Source of the DNA: DAOUBF01 sp034432795
GTDB taxonomy: Bacteria; Chloroflexota; Anaerolineae; DSLN01
Direction: 5' to 3'
Length of the DNA: 64,000 bases
Assembly (NCBI GenBank): GCA_034432795.1
Contig: DAOUBF010000040.1
Location: 30,219 to 94,218 of the forward strand
Shown here piece by piece: positions 15,713-23,371 of this stretch. Position 1 is the stretch's first letter. Every line of letters begins with the position of its first letter. A program made the position numbers and the translations under genes. The notes under the pieces are model-generated. The model had not been told where the DNA came from. It did not search any database and saw only the letters and a program-made list of their open reading frames with translations.

Positions 15713-18211
15713 ATGGTGCCGCCGGGTCTTCTAGCCCTTCTCTATCTCCTCCTTGGAGTCCGCTTTGCCTTATGGGCCTGGCAGGCGGGCAACCGTTGGG
15801 AGGCCGGGCCATTGGCGCCTGTGCGCTGGGGCCGGCGGCGCGAACTGCCCCTGGTTATCGCTATCCTGGCGGTGGCTGCCTTCACCCGCCTCTACCGCAT
15901 CGGCGACATCCCCTACGGCATTGAGGGCGACGAGGCCAAATGGACGGTGGAGGCGGCGACGCTGGCCGTAGATGGGCAGAAGGTCCTGGACGCCGAATAT
16001 CACAGCTTCTGGCTGCCGGTCAGCTTCGCTATGCAAGCGCCCTTCCACCATCTACTTGGCCCTGGCATCCAGGCAGCCCGCGTCGCGGTGGCCTGCTTCA
16101 GCCTGGTGGCAACGGCGGTCTTCTACTGGCTGGTGCGCCAGGCGGTCAACACCCCGGTGGCGCTCATCGCCACGTTCCTGCTGGCGGTGTCGGTGGTGGA
16201 CATCAGCGCCAGCCGGTTGGCGTTGGTGGAGGCCCACGTCAAGCTATGGGCGATCCTGGCGCCGGCGCTGGCGCTGGCGGCCTGGCAGCGGCGGAGCACG
16301 CTCCTTTTCCTGGCCTGTGGCATAGCTCTGGCGCTGGGCCTGCTTACCTATGAGACGTTCGCGCCGATGGTTGGCGTCGTGCTGGTCTTCGTCGGGGCCA
16401 AAGCCTGGGGTGAGCGAAGCGACTGGCGGCGCTGGGCAGAGCACCTCTCGGCGCTGCTCCTGCCGGTTATTCTGGTCGCGCCGCGCTTCATCGCCTATCT
16501 CCAGGGGCGCGCTGAGTATTACGCGTTGCCCCGTCGTGGGCTGGCCGATCCGCCGCTCATCGGGCTGGCACGGGGGTTGGCCGAGGTGCTGTATAACTTC
16601 TACCGCCAGACGACCGGTGACTTCCTGATTGTGCAATCCGGCCCGATCATCCACCCTATGCTTGTGCCCCTCCTGGTCATTGGGCTGGCCTACACGCTGG
16701 TCCACATTCACCGTCGTAACCATCTGCTGCCCGCCGCCTGGTTCTTGCTCGTCCTGTTGCCCGTGCCGGTGCTGCTGAAAGCGCCTTACGTGCGCATCCT
16801 GTATCCGGGCCTGCCCGCCATCACTATGCTCATCGCCATCGCGCTATGGGGGATCACCTGGGAACTTGGACGGCGGACGAGGGAGGATAGAGGACAGAGG
16901 ATGGACGATGGAATCAATCAGGCCACCCAGTACCGGGCTAAAGCCCAGTTCCGGGCTACCCGGTTCCGTCCCCTGTCATCCGTCTCCCGTCCTGCGTTGT
17001 CCGTCGTCCTGGTACTGGCTCTAGCGGCCCTGGGCCTCTCTAACTGGAACAGCTACCTGTACGAGGTCCAAGACCCGCCCGAACGCCAGGCGCGGCGGGA
17101 ACTGGCCGACCTGGTTGGCGAGAGCGCAGGCGCAGGCGAGGTGATCTACGGGCCGTATTATTCGGAAATTGAGGATACGCTCTATGCGGAGAGGGCATTT
17201 CTGCGCTTCACCGTGCGCAGCCAGGCCGGGCGCGACGCGCCCGACCGGCTGTTGCGCCTTCTCCCCTTTGACGCGGCCCTGGCTGAACTCTCCATTCAGG
17301 GGGCGCAGGATGGGCCTGTGGCCGTCCTCCACGACACGTTCACGCCATTCCATACAGCGGAACGGCGGGCGTTCGCCGCCACGCTGGAACGCTGTTATCC
17401 CGGCGCCAGGCGAACCGCCGGCCGCTTCTTCACGGTTTACTATCTGGATGTCCCGGCTTTGGTGGCGCCCACCTGTGGAAGCGCTCGCGTCACCTGGTTG
17501 ACGCCGGAGGGGGCCGTGTTTCCGGCGGGGCAGCCCGTTCAACTGGCCTGGCAGGTGGCGGGGCGGGCGCCGACGACGGCCCGGACCGTCTGCGAACGGC
17601 GGCTGCCCGGCGTGGTGCGCCTGGAGGCCGAGGATTTCGCCAGGCTGGAGGGCTGGGTGGAGGAAACGCGTGGCGCGCCGGGATACAGTGGCCAGGCCTT
17701 TATGGTAGACGATATGCACGCCCAGGCCGTGTTCACCACAACGGTGGAGGAGGCGGGGGACTATCGCGTCTGGGTGCGCTGGTACCGAACTGCGCCCGGC
17801 GGCCCACCGGCCTGGCTAGACATCCGTGATCGTGTGCTCTCCTTTGGCGCTGCGGAAGAGACAGGGCACTGGGTGTGGGAGTTATCTGGCAGCCTTTCGC
17901 TATCCGCAGGGCCATTGGCGCTGACGTTGAGCCGGGAGACGCCCCCCGGCCAGCCCTACACGCCGTTTCTGGTAGACGCGCTGCTCCTGGCCCGCGACCC
18001 GGCCTTTGACCCGGAGCGCGAGGATGAATGGGTGCAGGTGACGGATAGCGGCGAGCAGCCGGTTGGCCCAACGGCGCCTTACACAACTTCGTTCACAGGG
18101 GAGCCTGGCAGCTATCGCTGCCGTGTGCTGGCCTTCGCCGGGGACTGGCTGGTGGATGGGCGGGGGCAACGCGGGGCGGGGTCGGCCTGGCTTTACTTTT
18201 CAATCCGATAG
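15713..18211 (+). CDS. GT39/PMT-like membrane glycosyltransferase with C-terminal beta domain
   Basis: An 832-residue protein. Residues 1-400 hold about ten hydrophobic helices with the PMT/ArnT signature RLYRIGDIPYGIEGDEAKWT (an acidic pair in the first extracytoplasmic loop), so it should transfer a sugar from a polyprenyl-phosphate donor on the outer face of the membrane. A last helix (430-450) leads to an extracytoplasmic portion of ~380 residues with a carbohydrate-binding-like beta module (VVRLEAEDFARLEGW ... DYRVWVRWYR). Residues ~386-429 are encoded by low-complexity GAGGACAGAGGATGG-type repeats and a CCGGGCTAAAGCCC palindrome, an odd in-frame insertion in the loop before the last helix. 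The gene ends by overlapping the convergent DUF1232 gene by 19 bases. Confidence 0.72.
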   Translation: MVPPGLLALLYLLLGVRFALWAWQAGNRWEAGPLAPVRWGRRRELPLVIAILAVAAFTRLYRIGDIPYGIEGDEAKWTVEAATLAVDGQKVLDAEYHSFWLPVSFAMQAPFHHLLGPGIQAARVAVACFSLVATAVFYWLVRQAVNTPVALIATFLLAVSVVDISASRLALVEAHVKLWAILAPALALAAWQRRSTLLFLACGIALALGLLTYETFAPMVGVVLVFVGAKAWGERSDWRRWAEHLSALLLPVILVAPRFIAYLQGRAEYYALPRRGLADPPLIGLARGLAEVLYNFYRQTTGDFLIVQSGPIIHPMLVPLLVIGLAYTLVHIHRRNHLLPAAWFLLVLLPVPVLLKAPYVRILYPGLPAITMLIAIALWGITWELGRRTREDRGQRMDDGINQATQYRAKAQFRATRFRPLSSVSRPALSVVLVLALAALGLSNWNSYLYEVQDPPERQARRELADLVGESAGAGEVIYGPYYSEIEDTLYAERAFLRFTVRSQAGRDAPDRLLRLLPFDAALAELSIQGAQDGPVAVLHDTFTPFHTAERRAFAATLERCYPGARRTAGRFFTVYYLDVPALVAPTCGSARVTWLTPEGAVFPAGQPVQLAWQVAGRAPTTARTVCERRLPGVVRLEAEDFARLEGWVEETRGAPGYSGQAFMVDDMHAQAVFTTTVEEAGDYRVWVRWYRTAPGGPPAWLDIRDRVLSFGAAEETGHWVWELSGSLSLSAGPLALTLSRETPPGQPYTPFLVDALLLARDPAFDPEREDEWVQVTDSGEQPVGPTAPYTTSFTGEPGSYRCRVLAFAGDWLVDGRGQRGAGSAWLYFSIR

Positions 18212-18588
18212 GGCGGGTCAATGATGATCTCACTGTTTTCGCGCTGCTCGTCCACCACGCGCCAGGTGCCTGATCCTGCTTCCATTTCGCTCAGGTGCTG
18301 CCGGACGATGGCCTGGGGTGCGAGCAGGATGAACAGCCGGAGACCCAGCAGGAGGATGCCCAGGTCGTCAAGCTGGCCCAGGCCGGGCATCAGGTCGGGG
18401 ACGAAATCCACCGGGAAGAGCGTGTACAGGATGGTCGCCGGTGGGATGAGTTTGAGCAGCAGCGGCACGCGGGGGTCCAGGAGCAACCGCCATGCCAGGC
18501 GGACATCGCGGAGGATGCTGCCCAGAAAGCCGGGATGGGTCTGAGATGCGTCCATAGCCTGTTGGAATCCGTATCGCGCCCTGGCCAT
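18193..18588 (-). CDS. DUF1232 (YkvA-like) membrane protein
   Basis: A 131-residue protein. The DUF1232 core is RLLLDPRVPLLLKLIPPATILYTLFPVDFVPDLMPGLGQLDDLGILLLGLRLF at about residues 40-90, with the diagnostic P-x-D-F-x-P-D loop between two hydrophobic helices. The C-terminus is polar. I choose ATG 18588 over an in-frame upstream start at 18687 because a good promoter (18614-18642) lies between them and would not transcribe the longer form. Function of the family is not established. Confidence 0.7.
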   Translation of the reverse strand: MARARYGFQQAMDASQTHPGFLGSILRDVRLAWRLLLDPRVPLLLKLIPPATILYTLFPVDFVPDLMPGLGQLDDLGILLLGLRLFILLAPQAIVRQHLSEMEAGSGTWRVVDEQRENSEIIIDPPYRIEK

Positions 18589-18613
18589 TTCATAATGTTC
18601 AGGAACAATTACA

Positions 18614-18642
18614 ATTATATGGGGCCGGGATAGGGAAGGCAA
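18614..18642 (-). promoter_or_regulatory. Promoter of the DUF1232 gene
   Basis: On the minus strand: TTGCCT (18642-18637), 17-base spacer, TATAAT (18619-18614). Transcription would begin near 18607, about 20 bases before ATG 18588, and this decides the start of that gene. Confidence 0.65.
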
Positions 18643-18772
18643 GTGCCGGGCTGCCCCCAACGTGACGTGCACCCTTACACCGGGCAACAGGCTCGTAAAA
18701 CCGATGTCCTGGTCAAATGGCTTGCCATGAGGCGCATGACGGGGTATGATGGAGACGAAGGAGGAGACGCAT

Positions 18773-20152
18773 ATGACCCAGGCAGAACAACTGGCTGCTT
18801 TCGTGGTGCGGGCCTCTTACGAAGACATCTCAGATGAGGCCCGTCAGCAACTCAAGCTGCGCGTCCTGGACTCCATTGCCTGCGCGATCGGCGCCCTGGA
18901 GGGCGAACCGCTCGGCATGATCCGGGCGCAGATCCAGGATTTCGGCGGGGCTGAGCTGTGTACGCTGATCGGCGGCGGGCGCACGGCCCCCGACCGGGCG
19001 GCGTTCTACAATAGTGCGCTCGTCCGTTACCTGGATTTCAATGACAGCTATGTGGCTCCCGGCGAGACCTGCCACCCCAGCGATAACCTGGGCGCGGTGC
19101 TGGCCGCGGCGGAGTATGCCGGGCGCAGCGGGAAAGACTTCCTTACAGCGCTGGCGGTGGCCTACCAGGTGCAGGCCCGCCTGAGCGATGTCGCGCCGGT
19201 GCGCGCCAAAGGCTTTGACCACACCACGCAGGGGTCGTTCGCCGTGGCTGCGGCTACAGCGAAGGCCCTGGGCCTGAACCAGGCGCAGACTGCCAACGCC
19301 ATCGCCATCAGCGGCACAGCGCTGAACGCGCTGCGGGTCACACGCACCGGCAAACTCTCCCACTGGAAGGGGCTGGCCTACCCCAACACCGTCTTCGGCG
19401 GGGTGCACGCCACCTTCCTGGCCATGCGCGGGATCACTGGCCCGCTGGAGGTGTTTGAGGGCAACAAGGGCTTTATGGATTCCATCGCCGGGCCGTTTGA
19501 GATAGACTGGTCACGCGAGGACCTGGAGCGGGTGCGCCGCACCATGATCAAGCGCTACAACGCCGAGACGCACGCCCAATCCACCATTGAGGGCATCTAC
19601 GAATTGAAAGCCGAGCAGCGCTTCTCGCCGGGCCAGATCACACGGGTGGAGATTGAGACCTTTGATGTCGCCTACCACATCATCGGCGGCGGTGAGGAGG
19701 GTAATAAGCAAATCGTCACCACCAAGGAGGAGGCCGACCATAGCCTGCCCTACATGGTCGCTGTGGCCCTGCTGGACGAGCAGGTGATGCCGGAGCAATA
19801 CACGCCGGAGCGTATCCAACGCGAAGACGTGCAGACCCTGCTGCGCAAGGTCAGCGTGCGGCCTGTGGAGGACTACAGCCGGCGCTTCCCGGCGGAGATG
19901 CCCTGCCGCATCACCCTGTGGCTGGACGATGGCCGTGTGCTCTCCAAAGAGAAGAGAGATTTTGAGGGCTATCTCACCCGCCCCATGCGCTGGGAGACGC
20001 TGCTGGACAAGTTTGAGCGGCTGAGCCGGCCCTACACCGATGCCGCGCTCCGCCGCGAGATCGCCGATGCCGTCGCCCACCTGGATGCCATCCCTGTGAG
20101 CGACCTGACGCGCTTGTTGGCCAGGGTGGGCAGATCAGAACGTGATGCGTGA
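18773..20152 (+). CDS. MmgE/PrpD family protein
   Basis: A 459-residue protein of the 2-methylcitrate dehydratase / cis-aconitate decarboxylase superfamily. Start is ATG 18773 behind AAGGAGGA. Recognisable blocks are the N-terminal helical half (LRVLDSIACAIGAL, YNSALVRYLDFNDSYVAPGETCHPSDNLGAVLAAAEYAGRSG), the HTTQGSFAVAAATAKALGL segment, and the lid-domain YNAETHAQSTIEGIYEL region. Members dehydrate 2-methylcitrate or decarboxylate aconitate, but many have other substrates. No methylcitrate-cycle genes accompany it. The next gene, 30 bp on, is a phosphosulfolactate synthase homologue and then DUF488, so the substrate may be a different carboxylate. Confidence 0.85.
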   Translation: MTQAEQLAAFVVRASYEDISDEARQQLKLRVLDSIACAIGALEGEPLGMIRAQIQDFGGAELCTLIGGGRTAPDRAAFYNSALVRYLDFNDSYVAPGETCHPSDNLGAVLAAAEYAGRSGKDFLTALAVAYQVQARLSDVAPVRAKGFDHTTQGSFAVAAATAKALGLNQAQTANAIAISGTALNALRVTRTGKLSHWKGLAYPNTVFGGVHATFLAMRGITGPLEVFEGNKGFMDSIAGPFEIDWSREDLERVRRTMIKRYNAETHAQSTIEGIYELKAEQRFSPGQITRVEIETFDVAYHIIGGGEEGNKQIVTTKEEADHSLPYMVAVALLDEQVMPEQYTPERIQREDVQTLLRKVSVRPVEDYSRRFPAEMPCRITLWLDDGRVLSKEKRDFEGYLTRPMRWETLLDKFERLSRPYTDAALRREIADAVAHLDAIPVSDLTRLLARVGRSERDA

Positions 20153-20181
20153 AACGTCATGAAACATAAGGAGGATGTACT

Positions 20182-21024
20182 GTGACTGAATCTCAATCCC
20201 CTTCCGGTGAACGCTCCTTCCCCTTCCTGCGGGTCAACGAACGCCAGCCCAAGCCGCGCACGCGGGGCATCACCGAGATTCGCGGGCCATACTATACACC
20301 GATGGGCAAGCGCTACCTCCAGGACATCCTGGAGACGATGGGCTGGTATGTGGATGCGCTGAAGTGGGCCGGCGGCTCGTTCAGCCTGATGCCCACCCAG
20401 GCGGTGAAGGAGCTGAACGAGTTGTGCCATGCGTACAACGTGCTGGTCTCCACCGGCGGCTTCATTGAGCGGGTGCTGACGCAGGGCCAGGAGGCGGTGG
20501 AGCGCTACATTGAGCGCTGTAAGGAACTGGGCTTTGACATCATTGAGATCTCCAGTGGCTTCATCACCGTGCCCACCGATGACCTGCTCCGCCTGGTGGA
20601 GAAGGTGCAGAAGGCCGGGCTGAAGCCCAAGCCAGAGGTGGGCATCCAGTTCGGCGCGGGCGGGGCTACGGCTGTGGAGGAGTTGGAGGCCGAAGGGACA
20701 CGCGACCCGGAGTGGGCCATCCAGCAGGCGCAGCGCTTCCTGGACGCCGGCGCCTACATGATCATGATTGAGTCGGAGGGCATCACCGAGAATGTCAAGG
20801 TGTGGCGCACCGACGTGGTGGCCAAGATCATCAACCGGCTGGGGCTGGAGAAGGTCATGTTTGAGGCCGCCGACCCGGAGGTGTTCGCCTGGTACATCAA
20901 GAACTACGGCCCAGAGGTCAACCTGTTCGTGGACCACAGCCAGATCGTGCAGTTGGAGTGCCTGCGGTCGGGCATTTGGGGCACGAAGGGGCTGTGGGGC
21001 CGCGTGCTGACGTACAAGGGATGA
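20182..21024 (+). CDS. Phosphosulfolactate synthase (ComA) family protein
   Basis: A 280-residue TIM-barrel protein starting at GTG 20182 behind AAGGAGGA. The ComA pattern is clear: RGPYYTPMGKRYLQDILE, DALKWAGGSFSLMP, NVLVSTGGFIERVL, CKELGFDIIEISSGFITVPTDD, GLKPKPEVGIQFGAGG, AGAYMIMIESEGITENV and FEAADPEVFAWYIKNYGPEVNLFVDHSQ. ComA joins sulfite to phosphoenolpyruvate to give phosphosulfolactate, the first step of one coenzyme M route; relatives occur in bacteria with sulfolactate or coenzyme M metabolism, and in plants as heat-stress proteins of unknown chemistry. Here it lies in an operon with PrpD- and DUF488-family genes and no ComB or ComC is visible, so the reaction is inferred only from family. 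Confidence 0.85.
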   Translation: MTESQSPSGERSFPFLRVNERQPKPRTRGITEIRGPYYTPMGKRYLQDILETMGWYVDALKWAGGSFSLMPTQAVKELNELCHAYNVLVSTGGFIERVLTQGQEAVERYIERCKELGFDIIEISSGFITVPTDDLLRLVEKVQKAGLKPKPEVGIQFGAGGATAVEELEAEGTRDPEWAIQQAQRFLDAGAYMIMIESEGITENVKVWRTDVVAKIINRLGLEKVMFEAADPEVFAWYIKNYGPEVNLFVDHSQIVQLECLRSGIWGTKGLWGRVLTYKG

Positions 21025-21374
21025 TCCGCACGAAGCGCATCTACGACCCGCCTGCCCCCGACGATGGCGCCCGCTTCCTGGTGGAGCGGCTGTGGCCGCG
21101 TGGCAAGAAGAGGGAGGACGTGCCCATCGCGGCCTGGCTGAAGGATGTGGCCCCCAGCGATGCGTTGCGCCGCTGGTTCGGGCATGACCCTGCTCGCTGG
21201 GAGGAGTTCCAGCGGCGCTACTTCGCCGAGTTGGACGGGAAGCCCGAAGCCTGGCAACCTATCCTGGAGGCGGCCCGCCAGGGTAACGTCACGCTGCTTT
21301 ACAGCGCCCGCGACACCGAGCACAACAACGCCGTGGCGCTCAAAGCCTATCTGGATCGGCGGCAAGGCCCCTGA
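21021..21374 (+). CDS. DUF488 family protein
   Basis: A 117-residue protein whose ATG 21021 overlaps the ComA-like stop (ATGA), so it is translationally coupled. It shows the DUF488 pattern of the short (YeaO-like) branch: IRTKRIYDPPAPDDGARFLVERLWPRG at the start, WLKDVAPSDALRRWFGHDP in the middle and LLYSARDTEHNNAVALKAYL near the end. The family is widespread and uncharacterised, often beside redox or sulfur genes. The conserved Arg/Trp/His residues suggest a small-anion binding site, but that is conjecture. It ends the operon; a strong hairpin repeat follows 20 bases later. Confidence 0.85.
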   Translation: MIRTKRIYDPPAPDDGARFLVERLWPRGKKREDVPIAAWLKDVAPSDALRRWFGHDPARWEEFQRRYFAELDGKPEAWQPILEAARQGNVTLLYSARDTEHNNAVALKAYLDRRQGP

Positions 21375-21393
21375 GAACAGAACCTCTGGAAAA

Positions 21394-21430
21394 CCAGAAC
21401 CCCGTTTTCTTTGGGAAAACGGGGTTCTGG
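21394..21430. repeat. CCAGAACCCCG...CGGGGTTCTGG hairpin repeat
   Basis: Perfect 16-base arms (21394-21409 and 21415-21430) around a five-base loop, just after the DUF488 gene. It shares the AGAACCCCG/CGGGGTTCT core with 14825-14865. Placement suggests a transcript-end function, although no T-tract follows. Confidence 0.75.
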
Positions 21431-21503
21431 CCCCGTTTGTAGGTCAGCCTACAGCCGCGCTTGCCCTTCCACGCTAGGATAGGCGTAAGGCCTGTGAGGT
21501 TTA

Positions 21504-21530
21504 ACGGCGCCGTAAACGGTGCGGCGCCGT
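21504..21530. repeat. ACGGCGC...GCGCCGT palindrome with CCGTAAACGG core
   Basis: Seven-base arms (21504-21510 and 21524-21530) enclose CGTAAACGGTGCG, a member of the CACCGT/ACGGTG family seen at 7.5 and 32.3 kb. It lies 32 bases before the DUF3179 gene start. Confidence 0.6.
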
Positions 21531-21561
21531 CCCAGAGATCACAGGTCTGGAGAAGGGCAAG

Positions 21562-22833
21562 ATGAACGTGTTACGCTGGTTTGCCATACCCGGCCTGTTC
21601 GTCCTGGCCGGCCTGATCCTGTCTGCCTGTGGTCAGGCGGCGCGGAGTGGGCTTCAGCCGCCAACGCCGCCCCCCACAGCGCCTGCCTCGCCGGAGGCGA
21701 CCGCGACTCCGTTTTCGGAACCCGTATCGGGGCTTGAAGCTCAACCGGATGACCCCCGCTGCCAGGCCCAGGTGGCACAACAGGGTGTCCGCTTCAACGT
21801 CAGCGGCTGGAAGACCAATTTCTGTCGGCACAGTGTGGATTACGCTGAGATCCTCTCCGGAGGCCCGCCCCCCGACGGTATTCCGCCGCTGGACACCCCG
21901 AAATTTGAGACCGTGGCCGAGGCCGATGCCTGGCTGAAGCCCAACGAGCCGGTCATCAGCTTGCGCCTGGGCGACGAGGCCCGCGCTTATCCGCTGCAGG
22001 TGCTCATCTGGCACGAGATCGTCAACGATGTCGTCAGCGGTCGGCCGGTGGCTGTGACCTTCTGCCCCTTATGCAACGCAGCCATCGTGTTTGACCGCAG
22101 GGTGAACGGCCAGGTCCTGCGCTTCGGCACCACCGGCAACCTGCGCTACAGTGACCTGATCATGTGGGACGATCGGACGGAGAGTTGGTGGCAGCAATTT
22201 ACAGGCGAAGCGATCGTCGGCGACATGACCGGGACGCGCCTGGAATTCCTGCCTGCGCAGATCGTCGCCTGGGCTGACTTCAAGGCAGCCTTCCCACAAG
22301 GCCAGGTGCTCTCCAGGGACACGGGCTACCTGCGCTCCTACGGCCAGAACCCCTATACCGGCTACGACCGCGTAGACCGTCCCCCCTTCCTCTTTGACGG
22401 CACGCTGGACGACCGCCTGCCGCCTATGGCCCGCGTCGTCGCCGTCGCAGTGGGCGAGACCATAAAAGCCTATCCCTTCTCCACATTGAGCCAGGTTCAT
22501 GTGATCAACGATGTGGTGGCGGGGCACCCTCTCGTCGTCTTCTGGAAAGGAGGCACAGCCTCGGCGCTGGATAAGGGAGACATCGCCGCCTCGCGCGATG
22601 TTGGTTCAACGGCGGTTTACGAGCGTAGCCTGGATGGGCAGACGCTGACCTTCACCTGGGATGGCGCAACCTTTCAGGACCAGGAAACGGGGAGCACGTG
22701 GAACCTGTTTGGCCAGGCTATAGCCGGGCCGCTGGCCGGGAAATCGCTCAGGTCGGTGCTCAGCCATGAGTACTTCTGGTTCGCTTGGGCCGCGTTCCGG
22801 CCGGATACGGTGATCTACAGACCGGACAGCTAA
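21562..22833 (+). CDS. DUF3179 domain lipoprotein
   Basis: A 423-residue exported protein. The signal peptide ends in the lipobox LSAC with Cys23, followed by a Pro/Thr/Ala linker. The DUF3179 core shows its signatures: GDEARAYPLQVLIWHEIVNDVVSGRPVAVTFCPLCNAAIVFDR (with the FCPLCN Cys pair), LRYSDLIMWDDRTESWWQQFTGEAIVGDMTG, and later the second half with INDVVAGHPLVVFWK and VGSTAVYERSLDGQTLTF. The family is uncharacterised but widespread; the paired Cys suggest metal or redox chemistry. It starts a three-gene cluster with a small membrane protein and a glutaredoxin-thioredoxin reductase fusion, a redox-themed neighbourhood. Confidence 0.87.
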   Translation: MNVLRWFAIPGLFVLAGLILSACGQAARSGLQPPTPPPTAPASPEATATPFSEPVSGLEAQPDDPRCQAQVAQQGVRFNVSGWKTNFCRHSVDYAEILSGGPPPDGIPPLDTPKFETVAEADAWLKPNEPVISLRLGDEARAYPLQVLIWHEIVNDVVSGRPVAVTFCPLCNAAIVFDRRVNGQVLRFGTTGNLRYSDLIMWDDRTESWWQQFTGEAIVGDMTGTRLEFLPAQIVAWADFKAAFPQGQVLSRDTGYLRSYGQNPYTGYDRVDRPPFLFDGTLDDRLPPMARVVAVAVGETIKAYPFSTLSQVHVINDVVAGHPLVVFWKGGTASALDKGDIAASRDVGSTAVYERSLDGQTLTFTWDGATFQDQETGSTWNLFGQAIAGPLAGKSLRSVLSHEYFWFAWAAFRPDTVIYRPDS

Positions 22834-22878
22834 CGCATCTGTCCTTCGTCTGTTTATTTTTCTTCTAAGGAGGGAAAC

Positions 22879-23325
22879 ATGAACGTACTTGGTGCGATTG
22901 TGGCCGGGCTGGTCGGCACTGGGGTGATCAGCCTGGTCATGGCGATGGCTCCCAAAATGGGGATGCCCAAAATGGACATCGTCGGCATGTTAGGCAGTAT
23001 GTTTGGTCAACCCAACCGCACGTTGGGCTGGGTGGTCCATTTCATGATGGGGGCGATCTTTGCCCTCATTTACGCCCTGTTGTGGTCCATCGGCATAGGC
23101 CAACCCAACTGGGGTACGGGTCTGGTCTTTGGTGGCGTTCATTGGCTGGCAGCCGGGCTGGTCATGGGCATGATCCCGATGGTACATGTGGGCATCCAGC
23201 GCGGCGAGGTTCAGGCGCCCGGCCTGTGGATGATCAACAACGGCGGTATGATGGGGTTTGTCGGCGGGCTGATCGGCCATATGATCTTCGGGCTGGTGGT
23301 TGTGCTGGTGTACAACCTCTTCTAA
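22879..23325 (+). CDS. Small four-helix membrane protein (DUF6789-like)
   Basis: A 148-residue, strongly hydrophobic protein with four predicted helices (about 5-27, 50-72, 80-100, 122-146), rich in Gly and Met (APKMGMPKMDIVGMLGSMFG, NNGGMMGFVGGLIGHMIFG). A methionine/histidine pattern (HFMMG, MVHVG, HMIFG) in or near the helices could bind copper or another soft metal, but this is speculative. AAGGAGGG precedes the ATG. It resembles uncharacterised DUF6789/YagU-like proteins. Lies 45 bp after DUF3179 and 46 bp before the reductase. Confidence 0.55.
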   Translation: MNVLGAIVAGLVGTGVISLVMAMAPKMGMPKMDIVGMLGSMFGQPNRTLGWVVHFMMGAIFALIYALLWSIGIGQPNWGTGLVFGGVHWLAAGLVMGMIPMVHVGIQRGEVQAPGLWMINNGGMMGFVGGLIGHMIFGLVVVLVYNLF

Positions 23326-23371
23326 GCGGATGGACCCGGCCAGCCCACTCTCTGGAATGAAAGGATGACCT

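Noticed and set aside
18589..18687. N-terminal extension of the DUF1232 protein to 18687
   Set aside because: A good promoter lies within it (18614-18642), and the extra residues do not resemble the family.
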